NCBI GenBank assembly: GCA_903952205.1
Contig: CAJBEZ010000022.1
Location: forward strand, 1 to 64,000
DNA length: 64,000 nt
From: an uncultured Desulfomonile sp.
GTDB lineage: Bacteria > Desulfobacterota > Desulfomonilia > Desulfomonilales > Desulfomonilaceae
Direction: 5' to 3'
Shown here piece by piece: positions 43,275 through 50,931 of this stretch. A program made the translations under genes and the position numbers. Numbering within the stretch: position 1 is the first letter of the stretch; each line of letters starts with the position of its first letter. The notes beneath the pieces were generated by a model that saw nothing but the letters and a program-made list of their open reading frames with translations, did not search any database and had not been told where the DNA came from.

Positions 43275-44030
43275 TCAAGCGATTACGGAACGCCTCTTTT
43301 TAGAATATGCCATTTTCAAGAAGTTTAACAGTATCCTTTTTCCGTCCGGCGCCAATGAGTCTTCCTCCTTACCATCCAAACGCCAGCCCCTCTCAGGATG
43401 AAACGCTAAACCGTACACAATTTTTCCAGGCAACCTTATTAGCTGGAATTGGGACAACCGGCTGCATGCGAGATTCATGAATCCTGGAGGGATGGTCTTG
43501 ATTTCCTCTATGTGATTTTCCATGGCTGAGAACTCTCCAGGATGAGATGTTACTCCTTCAAATATCGGGTCATGGCTCAAGGTGGTCAACGTAACAGCCC
43601 CCCTCTCCGCCAGGCAGTTGGCCGGATACGTCTCACCGGAAAAATCCGTTATGGAGTCATCAATGAAACCAAGTTCTCCGCCGAAAGCTGAAGCCAGAAA
43701 CTGGTGTCCTCCGCAGATCCCCAAAGTGGGAATATTCCGATCGAGAACAAGAGCGCGCAAAACACTAGCGGTATTCTCGATCGCCTGGCGAAAGGAGTCA
43801 CGATATGCGTTCCAAGGAGAGCCTTGAGGGCTGAGAATCAAAAAATCATAGCGTTCATACAACCTTGGTAGAAGGTCAATTTCAGTAAAATGAACGTATT
43901 CTATGTCTGTCAAAAGTGGTTTTTCGGAGGGTTCATCCATGGGCGCAGCGTTGAGTAGGCTGATCTTCAATTCCGCGTGACGGGCGGCATCCGGCAATTT
44001 ACGTTCGAGGTCGATAATCAACCCTAACAA
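43275..44030 (-). CDS. Class I glutamine amidotransferase-like protein
   Basis: A 251-residue protein with the triad of class I amidotransferases: Cys in GICGGHQFLASAFGG near residue 95, and His-x-Glu in FHPERGW near 220. No synthetase domain is fused, so it may be a stand-alone amidase or gamma-glutamyl hydrolase. The frame begins at a TTG (44030) with a weak site, AGAGAACGA; the true start is uncertain. The upstream secreted protein gene ends 47 bases before it. It is followed by the His-rich protein, which hints at metal-linked metabolism but nothing firmer. Confidence 0.75.
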   Translation of the reverse strand: MLGLIIDLERKLPDAARHAELKISLLNAAPMDEPSEKPLLTDIEYVHFTEIDLLPRLYERYDFLILSPQGSPWNAYRDSFRQAIENTASVLRALVLDRNIPTLGICGGHQFLASAFGGELGFIDDSITDFSGETYPANCLAERGAVTLTTLSHDPIFEGVTSHPGEFSAMENHIEEIKTIPPGFMNLACSRLSQFQLIRLPGKIVYGLAFHPERGWRLDGKEEDSLAPDGKRILLNFLKMAYSKKRRSVIA

Positions 44031-44077
44031 TATTCGTTCTCTATGATGCTGAAATTACACCCATAAAAGGTTCTATT

Positions 44078-44500
44078 TCAGTTATATGACCAGGGTTCCT
44101 GGGGAACACCCCAGTAGCTATTGTACGGGCGCTTGAGAAAAACCTGGTACGTGTCGCCATCCATGCCCTTAAAAACGCCTCGGATAGTCCAGTCTGGGTA
44201 AATGTAACCGTGAAATGAGTTGCCGTCTCTTGCTCCAAAAATGTAGTTACCCTGGATCCTTCCGCGGATTTCGAATTTCGCTTTTCCGAAAAAGTTGCCG
44301 CCCTCTATGATTCCTAAAATCTCCTCGCCCCGTTGAGAGGTTATGTTAACGGAACCTTCAGCGCCGAAGATTGAACCTTTGGCGTTGCCGACCCACATTC
44401 CCGTGATATCATAGGCATTGCAGGCGGAAGTGGACGCTAGTGGCAATACGACCAAGATAGCCAGAATAAAAAGAGTTTTTATATATGATGCTATATTCAT
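44078..44500 (-). CDS. Secreted small beta-rich protein, unknown
   Basis: A 140-residue protein with signal peptide (IKTLFILAILVVLPLASTS, cleavage near residue 26). The mature part is beta-strand-like with many Gly and aromatic residues, e.g. GMWVGNAKGSIFGAEGSVNI, NYIFGARDGNSFHGYIYPDW; short repeats of (N/S)(F/Y)xG occur. No family is recognised. It lies between the amidotransferase gene and the potassium channel gene, 18 bases downstream of the channel stop. Confidence 0.6.
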   Translation of the reverse strand: MNIASYIKTLFILAILVVLPLASTSACNAYDITGMWVGNAKGSIFGAEGSVNITSQRGEEILGIIEGGNFFGKAKFEIRGRIQGNYIFGARDGNSFHGYIYPDWTIRGVFKGMDGDTYQVFLKRPYNSYWGVPQEPWSYN

Positions 44501-44518
44501 ACTGCAATTATATCACAA

Positions 44519-45526
44519 TTACCATGAAGTTTGTAAGTGCGATTTTTTCTCGAGAGAGCTGAGGTTAGTTTTATCCCCCATGGCTATCAATGTGTCGTTT
44601 CCCTCGATAATTGTTTGCGGCCCGGGATTGAAAACCATTTTACCGGTGTTTTTCTTTATTGCTATCACGATCAGGTTAAGATCTTTCCTTATGTCTGTGT
44701 CTATGAGACTCATCCCCGCATACGCCGAGTCTTCGGCAACCTTGATTTCTTCTATCTCTATATTCATGTCCCTATAATCCATTACGACTTCCAGGAAATT
44801 CATCACTTCAGGCTTCAGAATTCCCATGACCATGCGCATTCCTCCAACCTGATAGGGACTGATCACACGGTTGGCGCCCGCGCGCAAAAGTTTTTTCTGA
44901 GCCCCTTCTTCGCCGGCACGGGCAATGATTTCAAGGGTAGGATTAACTTCTCGGGCAGTGAGCACGACATAGACATTGGCGGCGTCGGAATTCAGAACAG
45001 ACACCAGACCACGAGCTACCTTTACATTGGCTCCAAGTAATACGCTTTCCTGCGTCGCGTCGCCGGGGGAGAGGAAATAACCAGCTTCCAGAATCCTAAA
45101 CTGGCATTCCTGGTTATTTTCCACCACGACAAATGGAATTCCTCGCGCATGGAACTGCTGGCATACAAACGCGCCCATGCGCCCAAATCCGCAAACCACA
45201 AAATGATCCTTAATTTTCTCGATAGCTTTCATGGAACGCCGCCTGGTAAAAATCTTCTGGACTTCACCCTCTATGATAAATTTACTGCCCGAAACCAGCA
45301 CGTAACCAACAACGCCGAATCCAATTAAAACAAGTATCAGGGTGAAAACTCTTCCAGTGTCACTCAGAGGATGAACTTCTCCAAATCCTATGGAGGATAT
45401 TGTTATTACTGTCATGTAAAGACCATCAAGGAAAGACCATTTCTCAATTAGCATATATCCGAGCGTACCAAAGACAACGACCGAAACCAGTCCAATTATG
45501 GAACGCACCATGATATCAGTCTTCAC
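44519..45526 (-). CDS. Potassium channel protein with RCK (TrkA-N/TrkA-C) domain
   Basis: A 335-residue two-helix channel (first helix near residues 8-28, second near 60-80) with a pore loop reading TISSIGFGEVHPL. The usual filter TVGYGD is here SIGFGE. A TrkA-N/RCK domain follows, with DHFVVCGFGRMGAFVCQQFH near residue 113, and then a TrkA-C ligand-binding domain. The protein gates K+ in response to NAD(H) or a similar ligand. The start is GTG after AGGAGAG; an ATG 15 bases further in is an alternative. A short fragment resembling the start of such a channel is at 61112-61207. Confidence 0.9.
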   Translation of the reverse strand: MKTDIMVRSIIGLVSVVVFGTLGYMLIEKWSFLDGLYMTVITISSIGFGEVHPLSDTGRVFTLILVLIGFGVVGYVLVSGSKFIIEGEVQKIFTRRRSMKAIEKIKDHFVVCGFGRMGAFVCQQFHARGIPFVVVENNQECQFRILEAGYFLSPGDATQESVLLGANVKVARGLVSVLNSDAANVYVVLTAREVNPTLEIIARAGEEGAQKKLLRAGANRVISPYQVGGMRMVMGILKPEVMNFLEVVMDYRDMNIEIEEIKVAEDSAYAGMSLIDTDIRKDLNLIVIAIKKNTGKMVFNPGPQTIIEGNDTLIAMGDKTNLSSLEKKSHLQTSW

Positions 45527-45646
45527 AAACGGTCTCTCCTCAAAGCTGTTCCGTTTTTCAACCTTGTAAACCGGTGATTCCGGAGTATTTATTTAGTATA
45601 AAGCTTTTAAGATTAATTCAACAATCTAAATGAATGAGGCCTAGAA

Positions 45647-46225
45647 ATGAAATTAGCGTTTGATGTGGATGGAGTTGTTTTACGTTCGATAGAAGTCATA
45701 TTGGATTATGTGAACAGTATTACGGGACGAAACATCGCTCCCACTGATCTTTTGACATGGGATCTGGATCCACTGAAACTCAGTCCAAGTGTCTTGCGAG
45801 AGGCAGTGGATTATCTGTATTCGATGAAGTCGATAGATCCCTATGAAGGGGCCGTTGAGACCCTTGAAAAGATTTACGAAGTGTCCCCGCGACCGTTGCT
45901 TTTCATAACAGGGAGGGCTGATCCAAACACCGCAAAAAGGCAACTTGAGACTCTTCCGTGGAACCGTTCCGTTCCAGAGATGATTGTGATCGGAGGTTCC
46001 AGGGACAAACGCGCATTTCTTAAAGATTCCAAAGCCAATTTCATCATTGAGGATGATGAAATGCACCTTGGAGATTATCTCTCCGCCGGAGTTGGTGTAG
46101 GATTGATGCTTCAACCCTGGAACAGGAACTGCAAATTGCCTGTCAACGCTCGATTTGACGGATGGTCTGAAATAGAAGTATGGTTTACCAACAATCTGGA
46201 ACAAGGATTTGAACCAATCCGATGA
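45647..46225 (+). CDS. HAD-superfamily 5'-nucleotidase-like protein
   Basis: A 192-residue HAD protein. Motif I is LAFDVDGVVLRS (residues 3-14); motif II is LLFITGRAD near 85; a late acidic motif is FIIEDDEMHLGDY near 129-141. The layout resembles deoxyribonucleotidases of the NT5C type, which dephosphorylate dNMPs; the substrate cannot be assigned. The stop overlaps the tsaD ATG (ATGA), so both are translated together. AGGCCTAGAA precedes the ATG. Confidence 0.75.
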   Translation: MKLAFDVDGVVLRSIEVILDYVNSITGRNIAPTDLLTWDLDPLKLSPSVLREAVDYLYSMKSIDPYEGAVETLEKIYEVSPRPLLFITGRADPNTAKRQLETLPWNRSVPEMIVIGGSRDKRAFLKDSKANFIIEDDEMHLGDYLSAGVGVGLMLQPWNRNCKLPVNARFDGWSEIEVWFTNNLEQGFEPIR

Positions 46226-47277
46226 TCACGTTGGGTATAGAAACATCCTGTGATGAGACGGCCGCAGCAGTGGTGGTCGATGGGAAAAAGACCCTTTCTA
46301 ACGTGGTCGTGTCTCAGGTCGAATTCCATCGTGAATACGGTGGCGTAGTTCCGGAACTTGCCTCAAGAAAGCACATTGAATGCATATCTCTCGTTATAGC
46401 CAAAGCGATTAAAGACGCCCGGGTTAAATTCGGGGAACTAGACGCTATATGTGTAACAAGGGGGCCAGGACTTATAGGGGCTCTTTTGGTGGGGATAGGG
46501 GCGGCGAAAGGCATCGCCATGGCGCTTGACAAGCCGATATGCGCAGTCAATCATCTGCATGGGCACCTTTTTGCCGCGGCGCTGGAAAACGAAATTTTTC
46601 AATACCCATTCATAGGCATGGTTGTGTCCGGTGGTCACACCACGCTGTTTGATGTCCAGTCGCCATTAGATATTGAGGTTGTGGGTAAGACCCGGGATGA
46701 CGCCGCTGGTGAGGCGTATGACAAGGTGGCGAAACTCCTCGGTTTGGGGTATCCAGGAGGGGCCATAATTGAAAATCTCGCCAGCGGGATTACTGACGAC
46801 GGTCTCCGCTTTCCTAGAGCGCTTCTCGAAAATGGCAATCTTGACTTCTCTTTTTCGGGTTTAAAAACAGCCGTAAAGAGGCACTCCGAGAAGGTTTTTG
46901 GGTTGAACCGCAATCGGACCGGACCGGGCGGCTTTCGTCCAATCGTGCCGGCAAACCCATCGGCTGTCGACCATAACGAGATTCGCAGAATAGCGTCAGC
47001 CTTTCAGGCGGCGGTGGTAGACGTATTGTCGACCAAAATCTTCATGGCCTCCAAAATCCGTAACATTTCCCGAGTGGTTGTTTGCGGTGGAGTTGCTGCG
47101 AATCAGGCCCTTCGAGACAGGGTGGTTTCGGAGGGAAAAATCCTCGGTGTCGAAGTGATATTCCCTTCTATCGGGCTATGCGCGGACAATGCCGCCATGA
47201 TAGGAGCCAGGGGTTACACGCTGGTTAGAGCGGGTAAACTCGATTCGCTGGATTTTGGAGCCATGAGTCGCTGGTGA
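46222..47277 (+). CDS. tsaD: tRNA N6-adenosine threonylcarbamoyltransferase
   Basis: A 351-residue TsaD, which with TsaB/TsaE installs t6A at A37 of ANN-decoding tRNAs. GIETSCDETAAAVV is the N-terminal ATP-fold motif. The metal-binding histidines are in AVNHLHGHLFAAALE near residues 109-123. MVVSGGHTTLF near 133, GYPGGAIIENLA and VVCGGVAANQALRDRV near 291 are characteristic. The length is normal. It overlaps the nucleotidase-like gene by 4 bases and is followed by hpt 63 bases away. Confidence 0.97.
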   Translation: MITLGIETSCDETAAAVVVDGKKTLSNVVVSQVEFHREYGGVVPELASRKHIECISLVIAKAIKDARVKFGELDAICVTRGPGLIGALLVGIGAAKGIAMALDKPICAVNHLHGHLFAAALENEIFQYPFIGMVVSGGHTTLFDVQSPLDIEVVGKTRDDAAGEAYDKVAKLLGLGYPGGAIIENLASGITDDGLRFPRALLENGNLDFSFSGLKTAVKRHSEKVFGLNRNRTGPGGFRPIVPANPSAVDHNEIRRIASAFQAAVVDVLSTKIFMASKIRNISRVVVCGGVAANQALRDRVVSEGKILGVEVIFPSIGLCADNAAMIGARGYTLVRAGKLDSLDFGAMSRW

Positions 47278-47340
47278 ACCTTTTGTCGGTAATATCGGAA
47301 TCGAAATTCGCAAAGAGCTTCGACGGAGGAATCAGTTATT

Positions 47341-47868
47341 ATGACAACCATAACTAAAAAGAATGAGCTTTTTAGCCGAGAGGAGATCGCTCGCCGTGTC
47401 AGAGAGATCGGGAGTCAGATATCCAACGATTATAGCGGTCGGTCGGTCCTCCTGGTGGGAATACTAAAAGGCGCCTTTGTTTTCATGGCGGACTTGGCCA
47501 GACACATACAGTGTCCATGTCAGTTGGATTTTGCAAGGATATCATCTTACGGTGATAAAACTGTAAGCGCCGGCAGTCTTCAAATCATCATGGATGTCAG
47601 CATGTCCATTGAGGGTAGGGATGTATTACTTGTGGACGATATAGTGGATTCAGGGCTTACTCTACATAATTATGCGCAATATCTAAAAACAATGAATCCG
47701 GGATCTCTCAAGACAGTCGCTCTGATAGACAAGACGGCCAGGAGGGAAAAACTGGTTGAACTTGATTATTGCGGATTCAAGGTTGAAGATGGATTCATAG
47801 TTGGCTATGGACTTGATTGCGCAGAAGATTACCGGAACCTGGATTGCCTTTATTTACTTGATATGTGA
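47341..47868 (+). CDS. hpt: Hypoxanthine phosphoribosyltransferase
   Basis: A 175-residue purine salvage PRTase. The PRPP motif VLLVDDIVDSGLTL is near residues 96-109, and LLVGILKGAFVFMADLARHI near 39 and ARISSYGD near 66 are standard. It converts hypoxanthine or guanine to IMP or GMP. GGAGGAATC lies a little far (about 9 bases) from the ATG. It is probably cotranscribed with tsaD. Confidence 0.95.
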   Translation: MTTITKKNELFSREEIARRVREIGSQISNDYSGRSVLLVGILKGAFVFMADLARHIQCPCQLDFARISSYGDKTVSAGSLQIIMDVSMSIEGRDVLLVDDIVDSGLTLHNYAQYLKTMNPGSLKTVALIDKTARREKLVELDYCGFKVEDGFIVGYGLDCAEDYRNLDCLYLLDM

Positions 47869-47952
47869 GAATTTAGCCGATAAGACCCCGTTCGAAAACA
47901 TGGTTTTCAACGCGCTTCCTGATCGTTCTTTCTTTTTTCTGTATGTTCCGTT

Positions 47953-48261
47953 TCAGATTTGTAGGAAACTTCTCAGAAAGTTCTTAAACTGAGTGACAGA
48001 AAAGACCAAACTGGCCAGCCAACCTCCGACTACTCCTGTTAGGTATATTTGAGGGGACTCGAGACCAATTGATCTTATCTTAAAATGTAGAAGGGCGTAA
48101 ACGGTGGCGAAGGAAACAACGCAGGCCAGAAGATAAACTCTGTTAAATCTGTTCCTATGGATCTTTATCAGATATCCGGCGACCGCAAATACAAGGCTGA
48201 TCGCTCCGACGGATGCGGCGAATCCCATGAAACCCGCTTTTATCAACAAATTGTAATCCAT
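47953..48261 (-). CDS. Small integral membrane protein, unknown
   Basis: A 102-residue protein of three membrane helices (LLIKAGFMGFAASVGAISLV, YLLACVVSFATVYALLHFK, ILTGVVGGWLASLVFSVTQF-like), with a short basic loop (KIHRNRFNR) after the first. It is unnamed; no transporter signature is visible. It ends convergently with hpt. Confidence 0.6.
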   Translation of the reverse strand: MDYNLLIKAGFMGFAASVGAISLVFAVAGYLIKIHRNRFNRVYLLACVVSFATVYALLHFKIRSIGLESPQIYLTGVVGGWLASLVFSVTQFKNFLRSFLQI

Positions 48262-48364
48262 TATATTTTCTGTGGAAACCCGATATGAAGCGGTTTCCCC
48301 TCAGGTAGTCCCTCGGAGGAAACCGCTCCTATGCTAAATCCGGGAAATCGGACGAAAATAACTC

Positions 48365-49792
48365 CTAGCTAACGCCAAAAGTGTCCAGCATAGATAGGGC
48401 GGCTTTTCTGCCGGCGCCCATCGCCAGGATCACCGTCGCCGCTCCTGTCACAATATCTCCACCTGCCCATATCCTGTCACGGGATGTTCTTCCCGTTTCA
48501 AGATCGGCCACGATATTTCCCCACTTGTTGGTTTCCAGGTTTTTGGTGCTTGTTGGAACCAGAGGGTTCGCTCCATTGCCTATTGCTACGATTATGGTGT
48601 CACATTCTATAGTGGAAGTTTCACCGGGAATTACAACGGGTCGTCTCCGTCCTGACGCGTCCGGTTCTCCAAGTTGCATCTTCTGAAGATTCAGTCCAAC
48701 CGCCCATCCGGAGTCATTGCCCACTATTTCAGTAGGAGCGTGAAGAAGCATGAACTTCACGCCTTCTTCTATCGCGTGATGAACTTCTTCCGACCTGGCC
48801 GGTAATTCTTCCATGGTTCGTCGATAAACGATGGTCACTACTTCAGCGCCAAGACGCAAAGCGGTTCTTGCGGAATCCATGGCCACATTCCCACCGCCGA
48901 AAACTACTACTCTGCGTCCTTTCGCCACTGGAGTGTCGGACTCGGGAAATTTGTAAGCCTTCATGAGGTTTGCTCTGGTCAGGAATTCATTGGCAGAATA
49001 AACGCCATTCAAGTTTTCACCGGGTATCTTAAGAAATAAAGGGGCGCCTGCGCCCGAACCGATGAATACACCGTCAAACTTGCGTTTTTCAAGCATATCG
49101 TCAACAGTCTCAATACGGCCAACGACCCAGTTGGTCTTAAACTCAACCCCCATGTTTCTTAGTTCGTCTACCTCTGAACGTACAATCGCCTTTGGAAGTC
49201 TGAATTCGGGAATACCATAAACTAGAACGCCTCCCAGTTCGTGTAAAGCCTCAAAGACAGTCACAGCTACTCCCTTTTTGACAAGAGCGCCGGCAAGGGT
49301 AAGTCCAGCGGGGCCTGATCCAACCACGCCGACTTTAAGTCCTGTGGGTTTGGCAAGAGCGGGTCGTTTACCGTCGTCGTTGATGGCTGCGTAATCGGCC
49401 ACAAATCTTTCCAGTCTACCAATTGCGCAGGGTTCGTTCTTGCCTTTCGCCCCTACCACGCACTTGGACTCACATTGAGACTCCTGCGGGCAGACCCTCC
49501 CAGCGATCCTGGGCAAGCTGTTTTTTTCCTTGATCTTCCAGGCGGCGCCTATGTAATCGCCTTTCTTAACCAATTGGACGAAGTCTGGAATATCGACTTC
49601 AACTGGACAACCCTTAATGCATGACGGTTTCTTGCATTGAAGGCATCTGCTAGCTTCCAGCAGGGCCAGGTCGTTTTCATAACCAAGCGCCACTTCATAA
49701 AAGTTGTGAGCCCTCTCTATAGCATTCTGCTCCGGCATTTTTTGCCGGGGAGTTTTTGGTTTCTTGGCTGGTTTTACTTGTTCGTCACTCAT
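48365..49792 (-). CDS. nfnB: NfnB-type subunit (glutamate-synthase small-subunit-like)
   Basis: A 475-residue iron-sulfur flavoprotein. N-terminal cysteines CLQCKKPSCIKGCPVEVDIP and CPQESQCESKCV (residues ~50-100) carry the [4Fe-4S] clusters. The FAD site is GVVGSGPAGLTLAGAL near 155, and the NADP site is VVVFGGGNVAMDSARTALRL near 300. The sequence alone fits GltD-type proteins, but the partner NfnA lies directly upstream, as in electron-bifurcating NADH-dependent ferredoxin:NADP+ oxidoreductase. The first of two adjacent ATGs (49795) overlaps the partner stop; I prefer the second, 6 bases after GGAGGCTCATG. The oxidoreductase context of anaerobes fits. Confidence 0.88.
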   Translation of the reverse strand: MSDEQVKPAKKPKTPRQKMPEQNAIERAHNFYEVALGYENDLALLEASRCLQCKKPSCIKGCPVEVDIPDFVQLVKKGDYIGAAWKIKEKNSLPRIAGRVCPQESQCESKCVVGAKGKNEPCAIGRLERFVADYAAINDDGKRPALAKPTGLKVGVVGSGPAGLTLAGALVKKGVAVTVFEALHELGGVLVYGIPEFRLPKAIVRSEVDELRNMGVEFKTNWVVGRIETVDDMLEKRKFDGVFIGSGAGAPLFLKIPGENLNGVYSANEFLTRANLMKAYKFPESDTPVAKGRRVVVFGGGNVAMDSARTALRLGAEVVTIVYRRTMEELPARSEEVHHAIEEGVKFMLLHAPTEIVGNDSGWAVGLNLQKMQLGEPDASGRRRPVVIPGETSTIECDTIIVAIGNGANPLVPTSTKNLETNKWGNIVADLETGRTSRDRIWAGGDIVTGAATVILAMGAGRKAALSMLDTFGVS

Positions 49793-50652
49793 CATGAGCC
49801 TCCAGGGAAAGTGCATTGACACCCGCGAGGTGTCTCGCGGAAATTGTTGAGGGCGATCAACTCCGGCCCCTTATACATGGCTAGTCTCTTCATAAGGAGA
49901 TCAAAATCTACCTGCAGCCCATCAAATTCCGGCCCATCAACACAACCGAACATTGTTTTTCCGGCCACTTCTACCCTGCATGCTCCGCACATTCCTGTGC
50001 CATCGACCATGATGGGATTCAAACTCACTACTGTTGGGAGATTAGCCTTCCTTGAAACTCCAACAACGGCTTTCATCATAGGTACAGGGCCAATTGCGAC
50101 TACGAGATCTATTTTGGTTCCTTTGTCAATGAGCCCTTGGAGGACCTGGGTCACGAATCCGTGAACACCGAATGATCCATCATCTGTGGAAATAATAAGT
50201 TCATCGCTGACCTTTCCAATGTCTTCGGTCATGATGAGCAGTCCTTTGGTCCTTGCCCCTACTATGCTGATCACGTGATTGCCGGTGTCATGCATTCCCT
50301 TGGTAATAGGATACAGGGGGGCTACCCCTATCCCGCCGCCTATACCGACTACGGTACCGAATTTTTCTAAATGGGTTGGCTTTCCCAACGGACCGCAAAT
50401 ATCCTGAAATTTCTCGCCAACGCACATGGTACTCATGTAATATGTGGTTGATCCGACTTCCTGCCAGACCAAAGTGATTGTGCCTTTTTCCACGTCTTTG
50501 TCTGCTACGGTAAGGGGGATTCTTTCGCCCTCACTGTGAGTGCGCAATATTATGAACTGTCCAGGTCGGTGGGCCGACGCGATTTCCGGCGCTGAAATCA
50601 CGGCACGATTCACCCCCGGGCCTAAACGTTCTTTCTCAAGAATTTCAAACAT
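49792..50652 (-). CDS. nfnA: NfnA-type FAD/[2Fe-2S] subunit
   Basis: A 286-residue protein of the dihydroorotate dehydrogenase electron-transfer/ferredoxin reductase type. The FAD site (RIPLTVADKDVEKG and VGIGGGIGVAPLYPI) and a C-terminal [2Fe-2S] segment, GTGMCGACRVEVAGKTMFGC, are visible. With NfnB it would couple NADH and reduced ferredoxin to NADP+ reduction, or act as a sulfide dehydrogenase-like (SudAB) pair. TAGGAGGTAATTTC precedes the ATG. The last three bases (TGA) lie inside the downstream ATGATG, so the pair is tightly coupled. Confidence 0.88.
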   Translation of the reverse strand: MFEILEKERLGPGVNRAVISAPEIASAHRPGQFIILRTHSEGERIPLTVADKDVEKGTITLVWQEVGSTTYYMSTMCVGEKFQDICGPLGKPTHLEKFGTVVGIGGGIGVAPLYPITKGMHDTGNHVISIVGARTKGLLIMTEDIGKVSDELIISTDDGSFGVHGFVTQVLQGLIDKGTKIDLVVAIGPVPMMKAVVGVSRKANLPTVVSLNPIMVDGTGMCGACRVEVAGKTMFGCVDGPEFDGLQVDFDLLMKRLAMYKGPELIALNNFRETPRGCQCTFPGGS

Positions 50653-50931
50653 GAAATTACCTCCTAAGACTTGTATTCACGGAAATTTTCCAGGAAAACT
50701 CGCTCGGCAGGAATGATGTGTCGAAAGCAGAGTTATAGTAAAAATAAGTATCACAACAAAAGTATGAGTATCAACAAGTTTATCAACCTGAAATCATACC
50801 AATTGTGTGGAAAGTTCCCAGCGCCGACAATCACACCGGCAGGGGCGACGCCGGCGATTATGCAAAAATCCTTATGTTCATCATGATGAAATTTCAGGCA
50901 AGGACAAAATTGGCTTACACTTTTGGGGAGG

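Noticed and set aside
48365-49792. Glutamate synthase small subunit (gltD) assignment
   Set aside because: No large subunit nearby, and the overlapping partner is NfnA-like, so the Nfn reading is favoured.
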